Below are positions 10,550 to 21,300 of a stretch of 64,000 bases of DNA, piece after piece. The stretch spans positions 2,870,308-2,934,307 of the forward strand of contig OZ012693.1 in assembly GCA_963942565.1 (NCBI GenBank), given 5' to 3'. Numbering within the stretch: the first letter of the stretch is position 1; every line of letters starts with the position of its first letter. The notes beneath the pieces are model-generated. The model was not told the origin of the DNA, made no database searches, and saw only the letters and a program-made list of their open reading frames with translations. Made by a program: the position numbers and the translations under genes. Source of the stretch: Maea johnstoni. Taxonomy: Eukaryota; Annelida; Polychaeta; Spionida; Magelonidae.

Positions 10550-13233
10550 CATCCCAAAGATGAGTTGACCTTAAGCATCCCAAGGATGCTTTAACCTAAA
10601 AGGCTTCCCAGAGATTACTTAACCTTAAAGCATCCCTAGGATACGTTAACCTAAAAGGCATCCCAGAGATGACTTAACCTTAAAGCATCAAAGGCATCCC
10701 AGAGATGCTTTAACATAAAAGGCATCCCAGAGATGACTTAATCTTAAAACATCCCCAGGATGCGTTAACCAAAAAGGCATCCCAGAGATGACTTAATCCT
10801 AAAGCATCCTAGAGATGACTGACCCTATAGGTATCAATACCAACTGCATCCTCAGGATGCTTTAACCTAAAAGGCATCCCAGAGATGACTTAACCTTAAA
10901 TGACTAAACCTATAGGTATCAATAAGGAATGCATCCCCAGGATGCTTTAACCTAAAAGGCATCCCAGAGATGACTTAACCTTAAAGCATCCCCAGGATGA
11001 TTTTACCTAAAAGGCATCCCAGAGATGACTTAACCTTAAAGCATCCCCAGGATGCTTTAACCTAAAAGGCATCCCAGAGATGCTTTAACCTAAAAGGCAT
11101 CCCAGAGATGACTTAATCTTAAAGCATCCTAGAGATGACTGACCCTATAGGTATCAATACCAACTGCATCCTCAGGATGCTTTAACCTAAAAGGCATCCC
11201 AGAGATGACTTAACCTTAAAGCATCCCCAGGATGCTTTAACCTAAAAGGCATCCCAGAGATGCTTTAACCTAAAAGGCATCCCAGAGATGACTTAATCTT
11301 AAAGCATCCTAGAGATGACTGACCCCATAGGTATCAATACCAACTGCATCCCCAGGATGCTTTTACCTAAAAGGCATCCCAGAGATGACTTAATCTTAAA
11401 GCATCCTAGAGATGACTGACCCTATAGGTATCAATACCATTTGCATCCTCAGGATGCTTTAACCTAAAATTTAGGCATCCCAGAGATGACTTGACCATAA
11501 CCATAACCTAAAAGGTATCCCAGAGATGACTTAATCTTAAAGCATCCTATAGCCTAGAGATGACTGAACCTATAGGTATCAATAAGAAATGCATCCCCAG
11601 GATGCTTTAACCTAAAAGGCATCCCAGAGATGACTTAACCTTAAAGCATCCCCAGGATGCTTTAACCTAAAAGGCATCCCAGAGATGACTTAATCTTAAA
11701 GCATCCTAGAGATGACTGACCCTATAGGTATCAATAACAACTGCATCCCCAAGATGCTTTTGCCTAAAAGGCATCCCAGAGATGGCTTGACCTTAAGGCA
11801 TCCTCAGGATGCTTTAACCTAAAAGGCATCCCAGAGATGACTTGACCTGAAGGCATCCACAGGATGCTTTAACCTAAAAGGCATCCCAGAGATGACTTGA
11901 CCTGAAGGCATCCACAGGATGCTTTAACCTAAAAGGCATCCCAGAGATGGCTTGACCTTAAGGCATCCTCAGGATGCTTTAACCTAAAAGGCATCCCAGA
12001 GATGACTTAATCTTAAAGCATCCTAGAGATGACTGACCCTATAGGTATCAATAACAACTGCATCCTCAGGATGCTTTAACCTAAAAGGCATCGCAGAGAT
12101 GACTTAACCTTAAAGCATCCCCAGGATGCTTTAACCTAAAGGGCATCCCAGAGATGACTTAATCTTAAAGCATCCTAGAGATGACTGACCCTATAGGTAT
12201 CAATACCAACTGCATCCCCAGGATGCTTTTACCTAAAAGGCATCCCAGAGATGACTTAATCTTAAAGCATCCTAGACATGACTGACCCTATAGGTATCAA
12301 TACCAACTGCATCCTCAGGATGCTTTAACCTAAAATTTAGGCATCCTAGAGATGACTTTACCATAACCATAACCTAAAAGGTATCCCAGAGATGACTTAA
12401 TCTTAAAGCATCCTATAGCCTATAGATGACTGAACCTATAGGTATCAATAAGAAATGCATCCCCAGGATGCTTTAACCTAAAAGGCATCCCAGAGATGAC
12501 TTAACCTTAAAGCATCCCCAGGATGCTTTAACCTAAAAGGCATCCCAGAGATGACTTAACCTTAAAGCATCCCCAGGATGCTTTAACCTAAAAGGCATCC
12601 CAGAGATGACTTAATCTTAAAGCATCCTAGAGATGACTGACCCTATAGGTATCAATAACAACTGCATCCCCAAGATGCTTTTGCCTAAAAGGCATCCCAG
12701 AGATGGCTTGACCTTAAGGCATCCTCAGGATGCTTTAACCTAAAAGGCATCCCAGAGATGACTTGACCTGAAGGCATCCACAGGATGCTTTAACCTGAAA
12801 GGCATCCCAGAGATGGCTTGACCTTAAGGCATCCTCAGGATGCTTTAACCTAAAAGGCATCCCAGAGATGGCTTGACCTGAAGGCATCCACAGGATGCTT
12901 TAACCTAAAAGGCATCCCAGAGATGACTTAATCTTAAAGCATCCTAGAGATGACTGACCCTATAGGTATCAATAACAACTGCATCCCCAGGATGCTTTTG
13001 CCTAAAAGGCATCCCAGAGATGGCTTGACATTAAGGCATCCTCAGGATGCTTTAACCTAAAAGGCATCCCAGAGATGACTTGACCTGAAGGCATCCACAG
13101 GATGCTTTAACCTAAAAGGCATCTCGGAGATGACTTAATCTTAAAGCATCCTAGAGATGACTGGACATATAGGTATCAATAACAACTGCATCCCCAGGAT
13201 GCTAGTTTAACCTAAAAGGCATCCTAGAGATCA
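10550..13233 (-). repeat. 55-bp palindromic satellite, right arm
   Basis: Reverse-complement counterpart of the left array, about 2.7 kb. It has the same 55-bp unit, the same GATACC-type variant units and the same order of variants for the outermost few hundred bases. The array is about 400 bp longer than the left one, so copy number changed after or during duplication of the arms. Confidence 0.92.
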
Positions 13234-13876
13234 CTTAACATAATTAAGTTATTATAATTCAAGGTAATTATATATGAATATTGAAAAATGAATGATGAAT
13301 ATTGAAAAATTATGAGATATTTTTTTCAACATTCATAAATGGTATTTGAAAATTAAATTACAAATATTTATTAAAAATGATTCATGAATATTGGAAAATA
13401 ATTCATTAATACTCATAAATAGGGATTAAAACAGTTCTGCTTTCCATACTAATATCTTGAACTAACATATCAGTTGGTCATCTAAGCTAATATAAAAGCG
13501 TTTCTTAGTTCCACCGTGGAGATTCTATTTATAATGGAAAATCTCTGGTTACACACTCAATCATAAAAACTCAATCCCTCTTTTCCCAGCTATTGCCGAA
13601 TAATACAAATTCTTATGCAGTACTTCCAATGAATTATAGAATTCATACTTATAGCCACATGTACAGGGGCTCATAATATTGAACAGATGATGTCCGATTG
13701 AGATATGTGAATAAAGGGGCCTATGCCTACACGCAGCTGGCGGCTGGCAAATGGCATGGCGGTGCTAAGGCATCCCCAGGATGTCATATGCCCCTCCTGT
13801 TGTAACGCGGGATCTGATTGGCTAATGCCTTATGGCATCCCCAGGTTGTTCGTGAGTGCGCAATCTACCCTAGAGC
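13234..13876 (-). repeat. right outer terminal inverted repeat of the foldback element
   Basis: Reverse complement of 331-970 with very few differences. It ends CTACCCTAGAGC directly before the right target duplication. Confidence 0.9.
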
Positions 13877-13885
13877 GACAGCACC
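13877..13885. repeat. target-site duplication, right copy (GACAGCACC)
   Basis: Exact match to 322-330, fixing the right border of the foldback element. Confidence 0.9.
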
Positions 13886-14070
13886 AGTGACGGATGTGTC
13901 TAGTTGGCGCATGCACACATATGCTTTTCCTTTGGCCTTGACGCCTTGAGTTTCCTCCAATCGGCTGTGGCGATGATGTATTCTATACAATACATGCATG
14001 GATTACTCGGGGTCTATCCCTTGAGTGGCAGCTTACACATTATGTGTGTCTATATCATAACATTATCATC
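13886..14070. other. short host segment between two large insertions
   Basis: About 185 bp of host DNA lies between the foldback element and the LTR element. It contains a CCAAT-type motif (CCAATCGG) and no convincing frame. The adjacent host sequence is 1-330 on one side and 27450 onward on the other. Confidence 0.5.
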
Positions 14071-14074
14071 TATG
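14071..14074. repeat. target-site duplication of the LTR element, left copy (TATG)
   Basis: TATG directly before the 5' LTR is repeated at 27446-27449 directly after the 3' LTR. A 4-bp duplication is within the usual 4-6 bp for Ty3/Gypsy elements. Confidence 0.75.
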
Positions 14075-14631
14075 TGTAACGGGGGAGCCCGGGCGGCGGG
14101 AGAACCCTGTTGCTGAGGGTGGAGAAGTGGGACAGCGGTTGGCCTTGGGAGGGAAGATAGAGTGGGGGGAGAAGTGGAGTAGGGCACTGGTTGGTGATGA
14201 CGACTTCCTGGAGAGGGTCATGTGACAGACGGGTTGAGAGAATTGAAGAAGAAGGTCACGTCGCGAATGGTGAGAAGAACTTCCATTGAATTTGTGAGGG
14301 CAGCCGCTGGAACAAATCCCATCAGAGACGACGAGAAGTCCCAGAGGTTGGGCAACGACCCGAGAGAGTGCTGAGCCAGAAGAGCGGGAACAAAAGGTGA
14401 GTTTATTGTTCTTTCAGGACTGTATTGTATTCTATTTCAGCAACTGTGAATAGCCTAAAGGTGGGTAGTTAGGTGTAGGGGGACTGGGGGAGCACATGGC
14501 CGCCGCGGGGGGAGATGAATGGTAGGGGTGTTGTTTGCATATATGATTACTGGCCTTAACCAGCTGGTGAGGTATAAATAACTCTAACAGGCACTGCACG
14601 TCACGGCCTAGTGTTCAGCGCCACTGCCACA
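14075..14631 (+). repeat. 5' LTR
   Basis: Starts TGTAACGGGG and ends TGCCACA, matching 26890-27445. A TATA-like box (GGTATAAATA) lies near its 3' end at about 14571-14580, which would place transcription start near 14600. A consensus splice donor (AAAG|GTGAGT) at about 14397 and a pyrimidine tract ending TTTCAG just after it are also present. The U3/R/U5 limits remain uncertain. Confidence 0.9.
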
Positions 14632-15367
14632 GTGGTGTCCGCGACCAGCGATGGGCTGGGATTAATTTCGATTTTAATTCAAAGTTGGAAGTAGAAATCG
14701 GATGGTGCCGGCGGCCATGACACCTTGCTCAGTTTTTGGAAATAAAGAGTGAAAGTTAAAAGTGACCGTAACTCCTTAAATAAAGAAGGAGGAGGGGATT
14801 GTTGAAAGGGAAAAGGATTGGGAGTATTTAATTAGCACTCGGTTTTGGTTTTAGTGGAGAAATTTCTTGAGATTGGGGAGATAGGGAACTTTGGAGTTAG
14901 GAGTTAGAAATTTTTTGGTGTGATCCCACAGGCAGGTGACCATCAGGCAGGGATTTGTCTGTGTGTGTGTAATTATATTGTAGGTAATTAATCCTTCTTG
15001 TTCCAGGGAACGGAGGGGGCGTATTCCAGAGGGAGTAGGTAATTGTGGTGGTGAATGGAAAATCGTGATTGTTGTTGTTGTTGTGTAATTTTGCATTTGA
15101 TTGTTAGTGATCCTGCCTGTGGTGTGTGATACTTGTAGGGGGTTGGATAGCCTGTAGTCAGGCATCCCATATTGTGGTCGGGGGGGAGAAGAAGCTTTGC
15201 TTGGTTGAGTAGTGGAGAAAGGCTGTTCGCCGATTGTGGATAGCCGGTGATAGTGAAGGGGGAGAAGCAAAGTGAGACTTTGTTGTTATTGTGTAGTAGG
15301 TCACCAAAGGTGGCCCAATCATAGTGGGAAGGGAGGGTTGCACTGTGTGGGAGTCAGGAGATAGAGG
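14632..15367 (+). other. leader of the LTR element with primer-binding-like site
   Basis: One base after the 5' LTR comes TGGTGTCCGCGACC. Its TGG start is what is expected of a site complementary to a tRNA 3' end (CCA); I cannot assign the tRNA. The following 700 bases are untranslated leader. Minus-strand open frames here come from G-rich plus-strand composition and are not counted as genes. Confidence 0.55.
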
Positions 15368-18300
15368 ATGGCGACAGGAGGAGATTTGAGGAGGGAGGGG
15401 GACCTGGGGTGGTCTTTTGACATGTTTGGGGATAGTCCGGTCCGGGTTGGGAGGTTGACTTACCCAGAGGTTGGGGAAAGGGAGTCAGAGATAGTTTTTC
15501 GAAGGAGGATAGAGGAAGGGTTTGCGCTGGGCACACCGGTGTCGCAGGCGGAGTGGGAGAGGTGGGTGAGGGGTGGTGAGAGGGCGGGGGGCACCGAGCA
15601 GCCAGAAGGGCGAGTAGGAGTGCCGCAGGGGGCGGGGATGCCGCAGACACCGGGGAGACCCCTGAGGGGAGGGGGGGTGACGTTCAGTGAGGAGGGCGAT
15701 GTCGCCGGAGGAGGAAATAGAGGGCTGGGGAGTTCGGGGCCAGCGGTCGCCCCGCCCCGGAGGGCGGGGGCGGATAGTGATTCAGGAGTCAGGGTGGGTA
15801 GTTTCACAGCAAGGGAGGGGTCACGGGGGGAAGAGGAGAGCTCAATAGGGGAACGCGTGGGTCGTCTGGAAAGCATCATAGAGAATAATGGTCGGATGAT
15901 GGAGCGGGTGGTGGATCACCTGGGGATAGGCGAGGGGGGGGCAGCGGTCAGCATAGAGAGAGGGGGGAGGTCAGCCTCACAGACACAGAGTAGTGGGCCG
16001 GTCTCTCCGACGCCGGAAGTGGGGGTTATGGCACGGGAGCAGGGAGTGGTGCGGGGCCATGGAGTACTGGGGAGTGGGTCGGGTGCGCGGACGCCAGGGG
16101 TGGGGGTGGGATCGCAGACGCCGGGCACGCCCGTGATGATGTCGACGCCGTTGGATGCTCAGGGGGGAGAGTCGGTACAACGACCAGGGTCAAGAAGGGG
16201 GGGGACGCGACGGAGCTCGAGAGGGGATAGGTCATCTGAGGGGGAGGATAGGGCTAGCTCGTCCGCAGCAAGTTCAGATGACCACAGTAGGGGGCGGGCC
16301 TCCAGTGCCAGTGATAGTGGGGTTTCACAGGGGTCTCGGTCAGGGGGGGAAAGGTCGGCTCGGCGGCGCAGTGGGCGGTCAAGGCTAGGGAGGGTGGTAG
16401 AGGATAGTTCGGGGGATGAGCCGTCGGAGAGACCCACGAGACGCGTGGGGTGGGTGTTGGAGGGGAGGGGGGGCGAGAATAAGGAAAATGAGGGAAATGG
16501 GGGGGGTAGACCCAGGAGGGGTGGTCGTCGCCAGTGGGGGGATGACGAGACCTTACCGCAGTTGCGGCCGTTCGCGCCGTCTTCCTATGATGGTAAGAAT
16601 GTAGTCTGGTTAGACTACAAGATACAGTTTGAAATAGCCGCACGGATAAACGGGTGGTCGAAACGGCAGATGGCCGATCGACTGGCGGTCAGCCTACAGG
16701 GCTTAGCCCGTAGGGTACTCTCAGATATGACACCGGCTCAGAGGGGGGACTATGACTACCTAGTGGGGGTGTTAGAGAAGAAATTTGACCCGCCGGAGCG
16801 GGAGGTATCGCAAAGAATGCAGTTTGAGCAGAGGGTTCGCCACCCAGGGGAGACGTACGCAGAGTTTGCTGATGAACTTCGGCGACTCTGCCGGAAGGGG
16901 CATAGGAAGCTAGATAGTGCGGCCAGGACCGAGTTGGTAGTGGGAAGATTCACAGAGACTCTTGAGCCCGGTATGATGAAGCATATAGTGATGCGACATC
17001 CCGAGACCCTGGAGGACGCAGTCAGTTGGGCCGAAGAATATTACGCAGTGGAGAAGCGGGCAGCCGCCTCCAGCGCTGGGGCCCAGGGGGCCTTTCAGGT
17101 GGGCACAGGGGGAGGTGGGGGCGGTCGGGGTGGAGGTTGGGGACAGGCCGGACGGCCGAAGGGGTCCAACCCCGATGCGCCAGGCAGGGCTTCCGCGGGG
17201 GGGCCGGGGACCTTTGGGTGGGCGGCCGAGGGGGAAGATGAGGGCCCGCCGGGGATACCCCGGACTGATGAGGATAACACGAGGAAGTGTTATGAGTGTG
17301 GCTCCAAGGACCATTTCAGGTTTAATTGCCCAACTAGGATACCGTCGGGGGCGGAGCGGGGGTCGGGGGGACCTGGAGGCCAGGGGCCCCATACTGGGTA
17401 TGAGTGTTGGGAGTGCCATCAGATGGGACATATTGGAAGGAATTGTCCATCCAGGGCCTCTCGTGGGGGTGGGATCCCGCCGGATTTGGTGTGCTGGGGC
17501 TGTGGAGGGCGGGGACATCTGCAGTCTCGCTGCCCGGGAGTGGGGCGGCCGGGACCGCCGCCGGGGGCGTCAATGGGGCCGACGGCGGGCCCGCGGGTAG
17601 CTCGGCCGTCGCCTGGAGGTGGCGGGTCGAGTGGGCCGCAGGGTCGGGCACGGAATGTGTCGGAGGAGGCTTGTTTTCACCTGGGAGGGGGTTCTCTCTA
17701 TATAGGGGGAGTGATCAGCACGGTGCCCGTGGAGTTTTTGCTGGACACCGGGTGCTCGGTCACCCTCGTGGACTGGGGGGTCTGGGGCCGAATGGTGCCC
17801 CGGCCCGAGATAGACGCCAGTTATCAGGCCACCTTGTTGTGCGCTAAAGGGGAGCCCCTGAAGGTACACGGCCTGTGTGAGGTGGTTCTAGAAATCGGCG
17901 GAGAATTGGTTAGGGGGGACGCAGTCGTGGCGGACATCCCGGGGAGTGAGGTTCTGTTGGGGATGGACCTGCTTGAGGACTTGGAGTGCAGCATCCATTT
18001 GACCACTAAGGAGTTGCGGAGTCATAGGCTGGGCATCTCGGTGCCCCTCTATAAGGAGCGGAGGGAGAGGTGCGCCAGGGTTAAGGTGGCGGAGACCATC
18101 TGTGTCCCGCCGGGATTTGAGATGCTGTTGCCGGGGAAGGTTAGTGGTAGGTGGGAGTCCGGGGGGCCCGCGGGGGTGGTGGAGGGGCTTGGCTCGTTTC
18201 ATCGGGACACTGGTCTGATGGTGGCTAAGTCGGTAGTACGGGTAGATGGCGGAGTGGTCCCCCTTAGGGTGGCCAATATGGGGCCGGAAACGGTGGTGCT

Positions 18301-21300
18301 CCGTGCTGGGATGCCGGTGGCCCTGGCTAGCCCAGTGGCCCACGTGGGCGAGCCGATAGATCTAGAAGTGCCTGGGGGAAAGGAGGGTAGTCCGGCCCCG
18401 GTGGAGTTGCCCGAACACCTTGAGCAGATGGTGAAGGGTGCCGCCGAGCGGCTGACAGCCGAAGAGTTGGATGATCTCCGCCGAATGCTGCTCCATTATA
18501 GAGATGTCTTTGTGGAGCCGGGGGGTCCCTTGGGACGGACAGACCGGGTCAAGCACGCGGTTGATACGGGGGATAGCCCGCCTATACGGCAGAAGTGCCG
18601 GAGGCCCCCGTGGGGGAATAGAGATATCATCAGCGACGAAATAGAAAAGATGTTGCGCGACGGGGTGATCGTCCCTAGCGAGAGCCCGTGGTCGTCGCCC
18701 ATCGTGTTGGCCCGCAAGGCCGACGGTAGCGTACGTTTCTGTGTCGACTACCGACGCGTCAATCAGGTGACGCGTAAAGACGCGTACCCACTCCCCAACA
18801 TTAGCGACTGTTTAGACTCACTTGGAGGGTCCAAGTGGTTTTGCACTTTGGACTTGGCCAGTGGTTATTGGCAGGTCGAGATGGACGAGGACTCGCGGGA
18901 GAAGACCGCGTTTTCCAGTCATCAGGGGTTATTCGAATTTGTGGTCATGCCGTTTGGCTTGGCCAATGCGCCCGCCACGTTCGAGCGACTGATGGAGCTT
19001 GTCCTACATGGGTTGCAGTGGGTTAGGTGTCTGATTTACCTCGACGACATCATGGTGTATGGGGGAAGCTTTACCGAGTGTCTCCAGGGTTTGGGACTGG
19101 TGCTGTCTAGGTTGCAGGAGGCTGCTTTGCGGCTGAAGCCCAAGAAGTGTGCCCTGTTCCTGAAGCAGCTCCCATTTTTGGGGCACGTAGTGTCCGAGGA
19201 GGGAATTAGTACTGACCCGAGGAAGGTGGAGGCCGTGGCTGGGTGGAAGGTGCCCCAGACCATTCGGGAAGTCCGGTCGTTCCTGGGGTTTGCTTCGTAT
19301 TACCGTCGGTTTATACCGGGGTTTTCGGTAATGGCAGCCCCACTCATAGAATTGACCGAGAAGGGGGCCGAGTTCCGCTGGAACCGGCAAAGGCAGGAGG
19401 CCTTCGAAGATATCCGTCAGAAGCTGATTAGCGCCCCGGTCTTGGCTTATCCCCTGAGGGAGGGCCTGTTCGTCTTGGATACGGACGCCAGTGGGACTGG
19501 GATCGGCGCGGCTCTGTCGCAAATACAGGATGGGGTCGAGAGACCAATAGCGTACGCCAGTAAGACTCTCAATAGAGCGCAGCGTGCGTATTGCACGACG
19601 AGGAGGGAGTGTCTGGCGGTGGTGGAATTTGTGAAGCACTTCCGCCAGTACCTGTATGGTAGACGCTTCAGGGTCCGTACAGACCACGCTTCGCTGAAGT
19701 GGTTAACCAACTTTAAAGACGCAGAGGGCATGTATGCCCGGTGGATCTCACTCCTGGAGACCTATGACTTTGAGATCGAGCACCGGCCCGGTGAGAAGCA
19801 TGCCAATGCCGACGCCCTGTCCCGTTTGAGGGCGGGGCACTCTTGCCCCAGAGACGATTGCCAGCAGTGCAGTCCGGGCCGCGCTGGTGCGGTTGTTACG
19901 CGTCGGCAGAGGGCCCAGTTGCAGGCGGATAGCGAGGTGGGGCCCCGGGAGGAGGGGGACGGACCTCGGGAGCCGGAGGGGGCAAGCGGTCCGGGTCGGC
20001 TGCCGGCCGGCTTGGATGAGACTGTGCCGTTGGAGGGGGACCCCCTGAGTGGCGACGTGGGGGATGGGGGTGAATACTGTTTCTGTGGGGAGCCCTGGAG
20101 AGGAGGCTATATGGTGGGGTGTGACGAGTGTGGGGAATGGTTCCATGGAGAGTGTGTAAATCTCTCCGAGGAGGAGGAGTCGCATTATAGTCAGGAGGGG
20201 GTGAGCTACTCCTGTCCGGGGTGTGCGGCTGAGAGACAGGTAAAGGGGGAAGCCGGTGGAAGCCCCGGGGGGGTGCCGACTGAGATGGAGGGGAATAGGG
20301 ACGCCGAAGGCTCCCTCTTGGGGACTCAGGGTGAAGAAATGGAAGTGGTAAGCGTGGGGGCCCATCCCGTGGGGTCTGGGCTGGAGGAGACTAGTGTGGG
20401 GGGTCTGGGGACTGCCCCGATGGAGGTCAAAAAGGAAGAGATGACCCCGATGGAGGTCAAAAAGGAGGAAAAACCTAGTAAGATAGAGAGTTGGGAGGGG
20501 GGCCGACGGCCCGCCTGGGAGGAGGGTGAAATGTGGCCGCTTGACGAGGGGTCGGGGTTGAAATGGGAGGGACCTATCGAGGATGGGGAAAACTGGCCGG
20601 ACGTTCTCGATGAGAAGCTGCCGGTGGAGGGTATGGCCGAGCCGGATATATCTGTGCTGACGGCGGAGTGGTTGGAGACCTGGAAGCTCCAGGATCTGCG
20701 TAGGTGGCAGGTAGAGGACCGTAGTCTGGCCCTCGTAGTAAAATGGAGGGAGGAGTTGGCTGATCGGCCGGAGCCGGAAGTGCTCGCGGGCGAGGGCCGT
20801 ACGGTTAAGGGTCTAGTGCAGCAGTGGGACCAATTGGAGGTGGTCCATGGGGTGCTGTACAGGAAATTTAGGCCCGCGGCCATGCCCAGCAAGGTTGTGT
20901 GGCAGCTTGTGGCCCCGGCTTGCTTGCGGCGGCAGATATTTAAGGGTCTGCATGGCACGCGGGTGGGCGGCCATTTGGGTCGAGATAGGACCCTCGAGCA
21001 CGTGCGCCAGCATTTTTACTGGATGGGTATGTCACAGGACATCAAACATTGGTGTGCCTGGTGCGAGACCTGCGCTCGGACGAAAGCGGGCAAGTTGCCC
21101 CGAAGAAATAGATTAGAGCAGCGCCCGGTGGGTATGCCCCTGGAGAGAATGGCGTTGGACATCATGGGTCCCCTTCCTAGAACAGAGGAGGGAAATCAGT
21201 ATATTCTGGTTGTCGCCGATTATTTCACCAAGTGGGTGGAGGCGTTCGCTATACCGGACCAGACAGCCATGACGGTGGCCGACGTCCTAGTGAGGGAGGT

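Larger units (their letters stand above)
331..13876. mobile_element. giant foldback DNA transposon (13.5 kb)
   Basis: The element is bounded by a perfect 9-bp target duplication and by terminal inverted repeats starting GCTCTAGGGTAGATTGCGCA. The repeats have three layers. The outermost is a unique layer of about 450 bp. Next is an AT-rich layer built from short units like TTTTCAATATTCAT in both orientations. Innermost are kilobases of 55-bp tandem satellite. This layered, tandemly repeated inverted-repeat architecture matches Drosophila FB and sea urchin TU foldback elements. The 9-bp duplication points to the Mutator-like group, though no transposase was found to prove it. In the first ~330 bp I counted about four mismatches between the two outer arms, so the insertion looks recent. 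The interior is non-coding, so the element is probably mobilised in trans. Confidence 0.88.

Noticed and set aside
14851-15343. Minus-strand frames in the leader of the LTR element
   Set aside because: Low-complexity Thr/Pro/Ser translations of G-rich leader sequence.
16910-19687. Long minus-strand frames opposite gag-pol (for example 16910-17518, 19004-19687)
   Set aside because: Pro/Ser/Arg-rich shadows of the G-rich plus-strand frame; no domain features.
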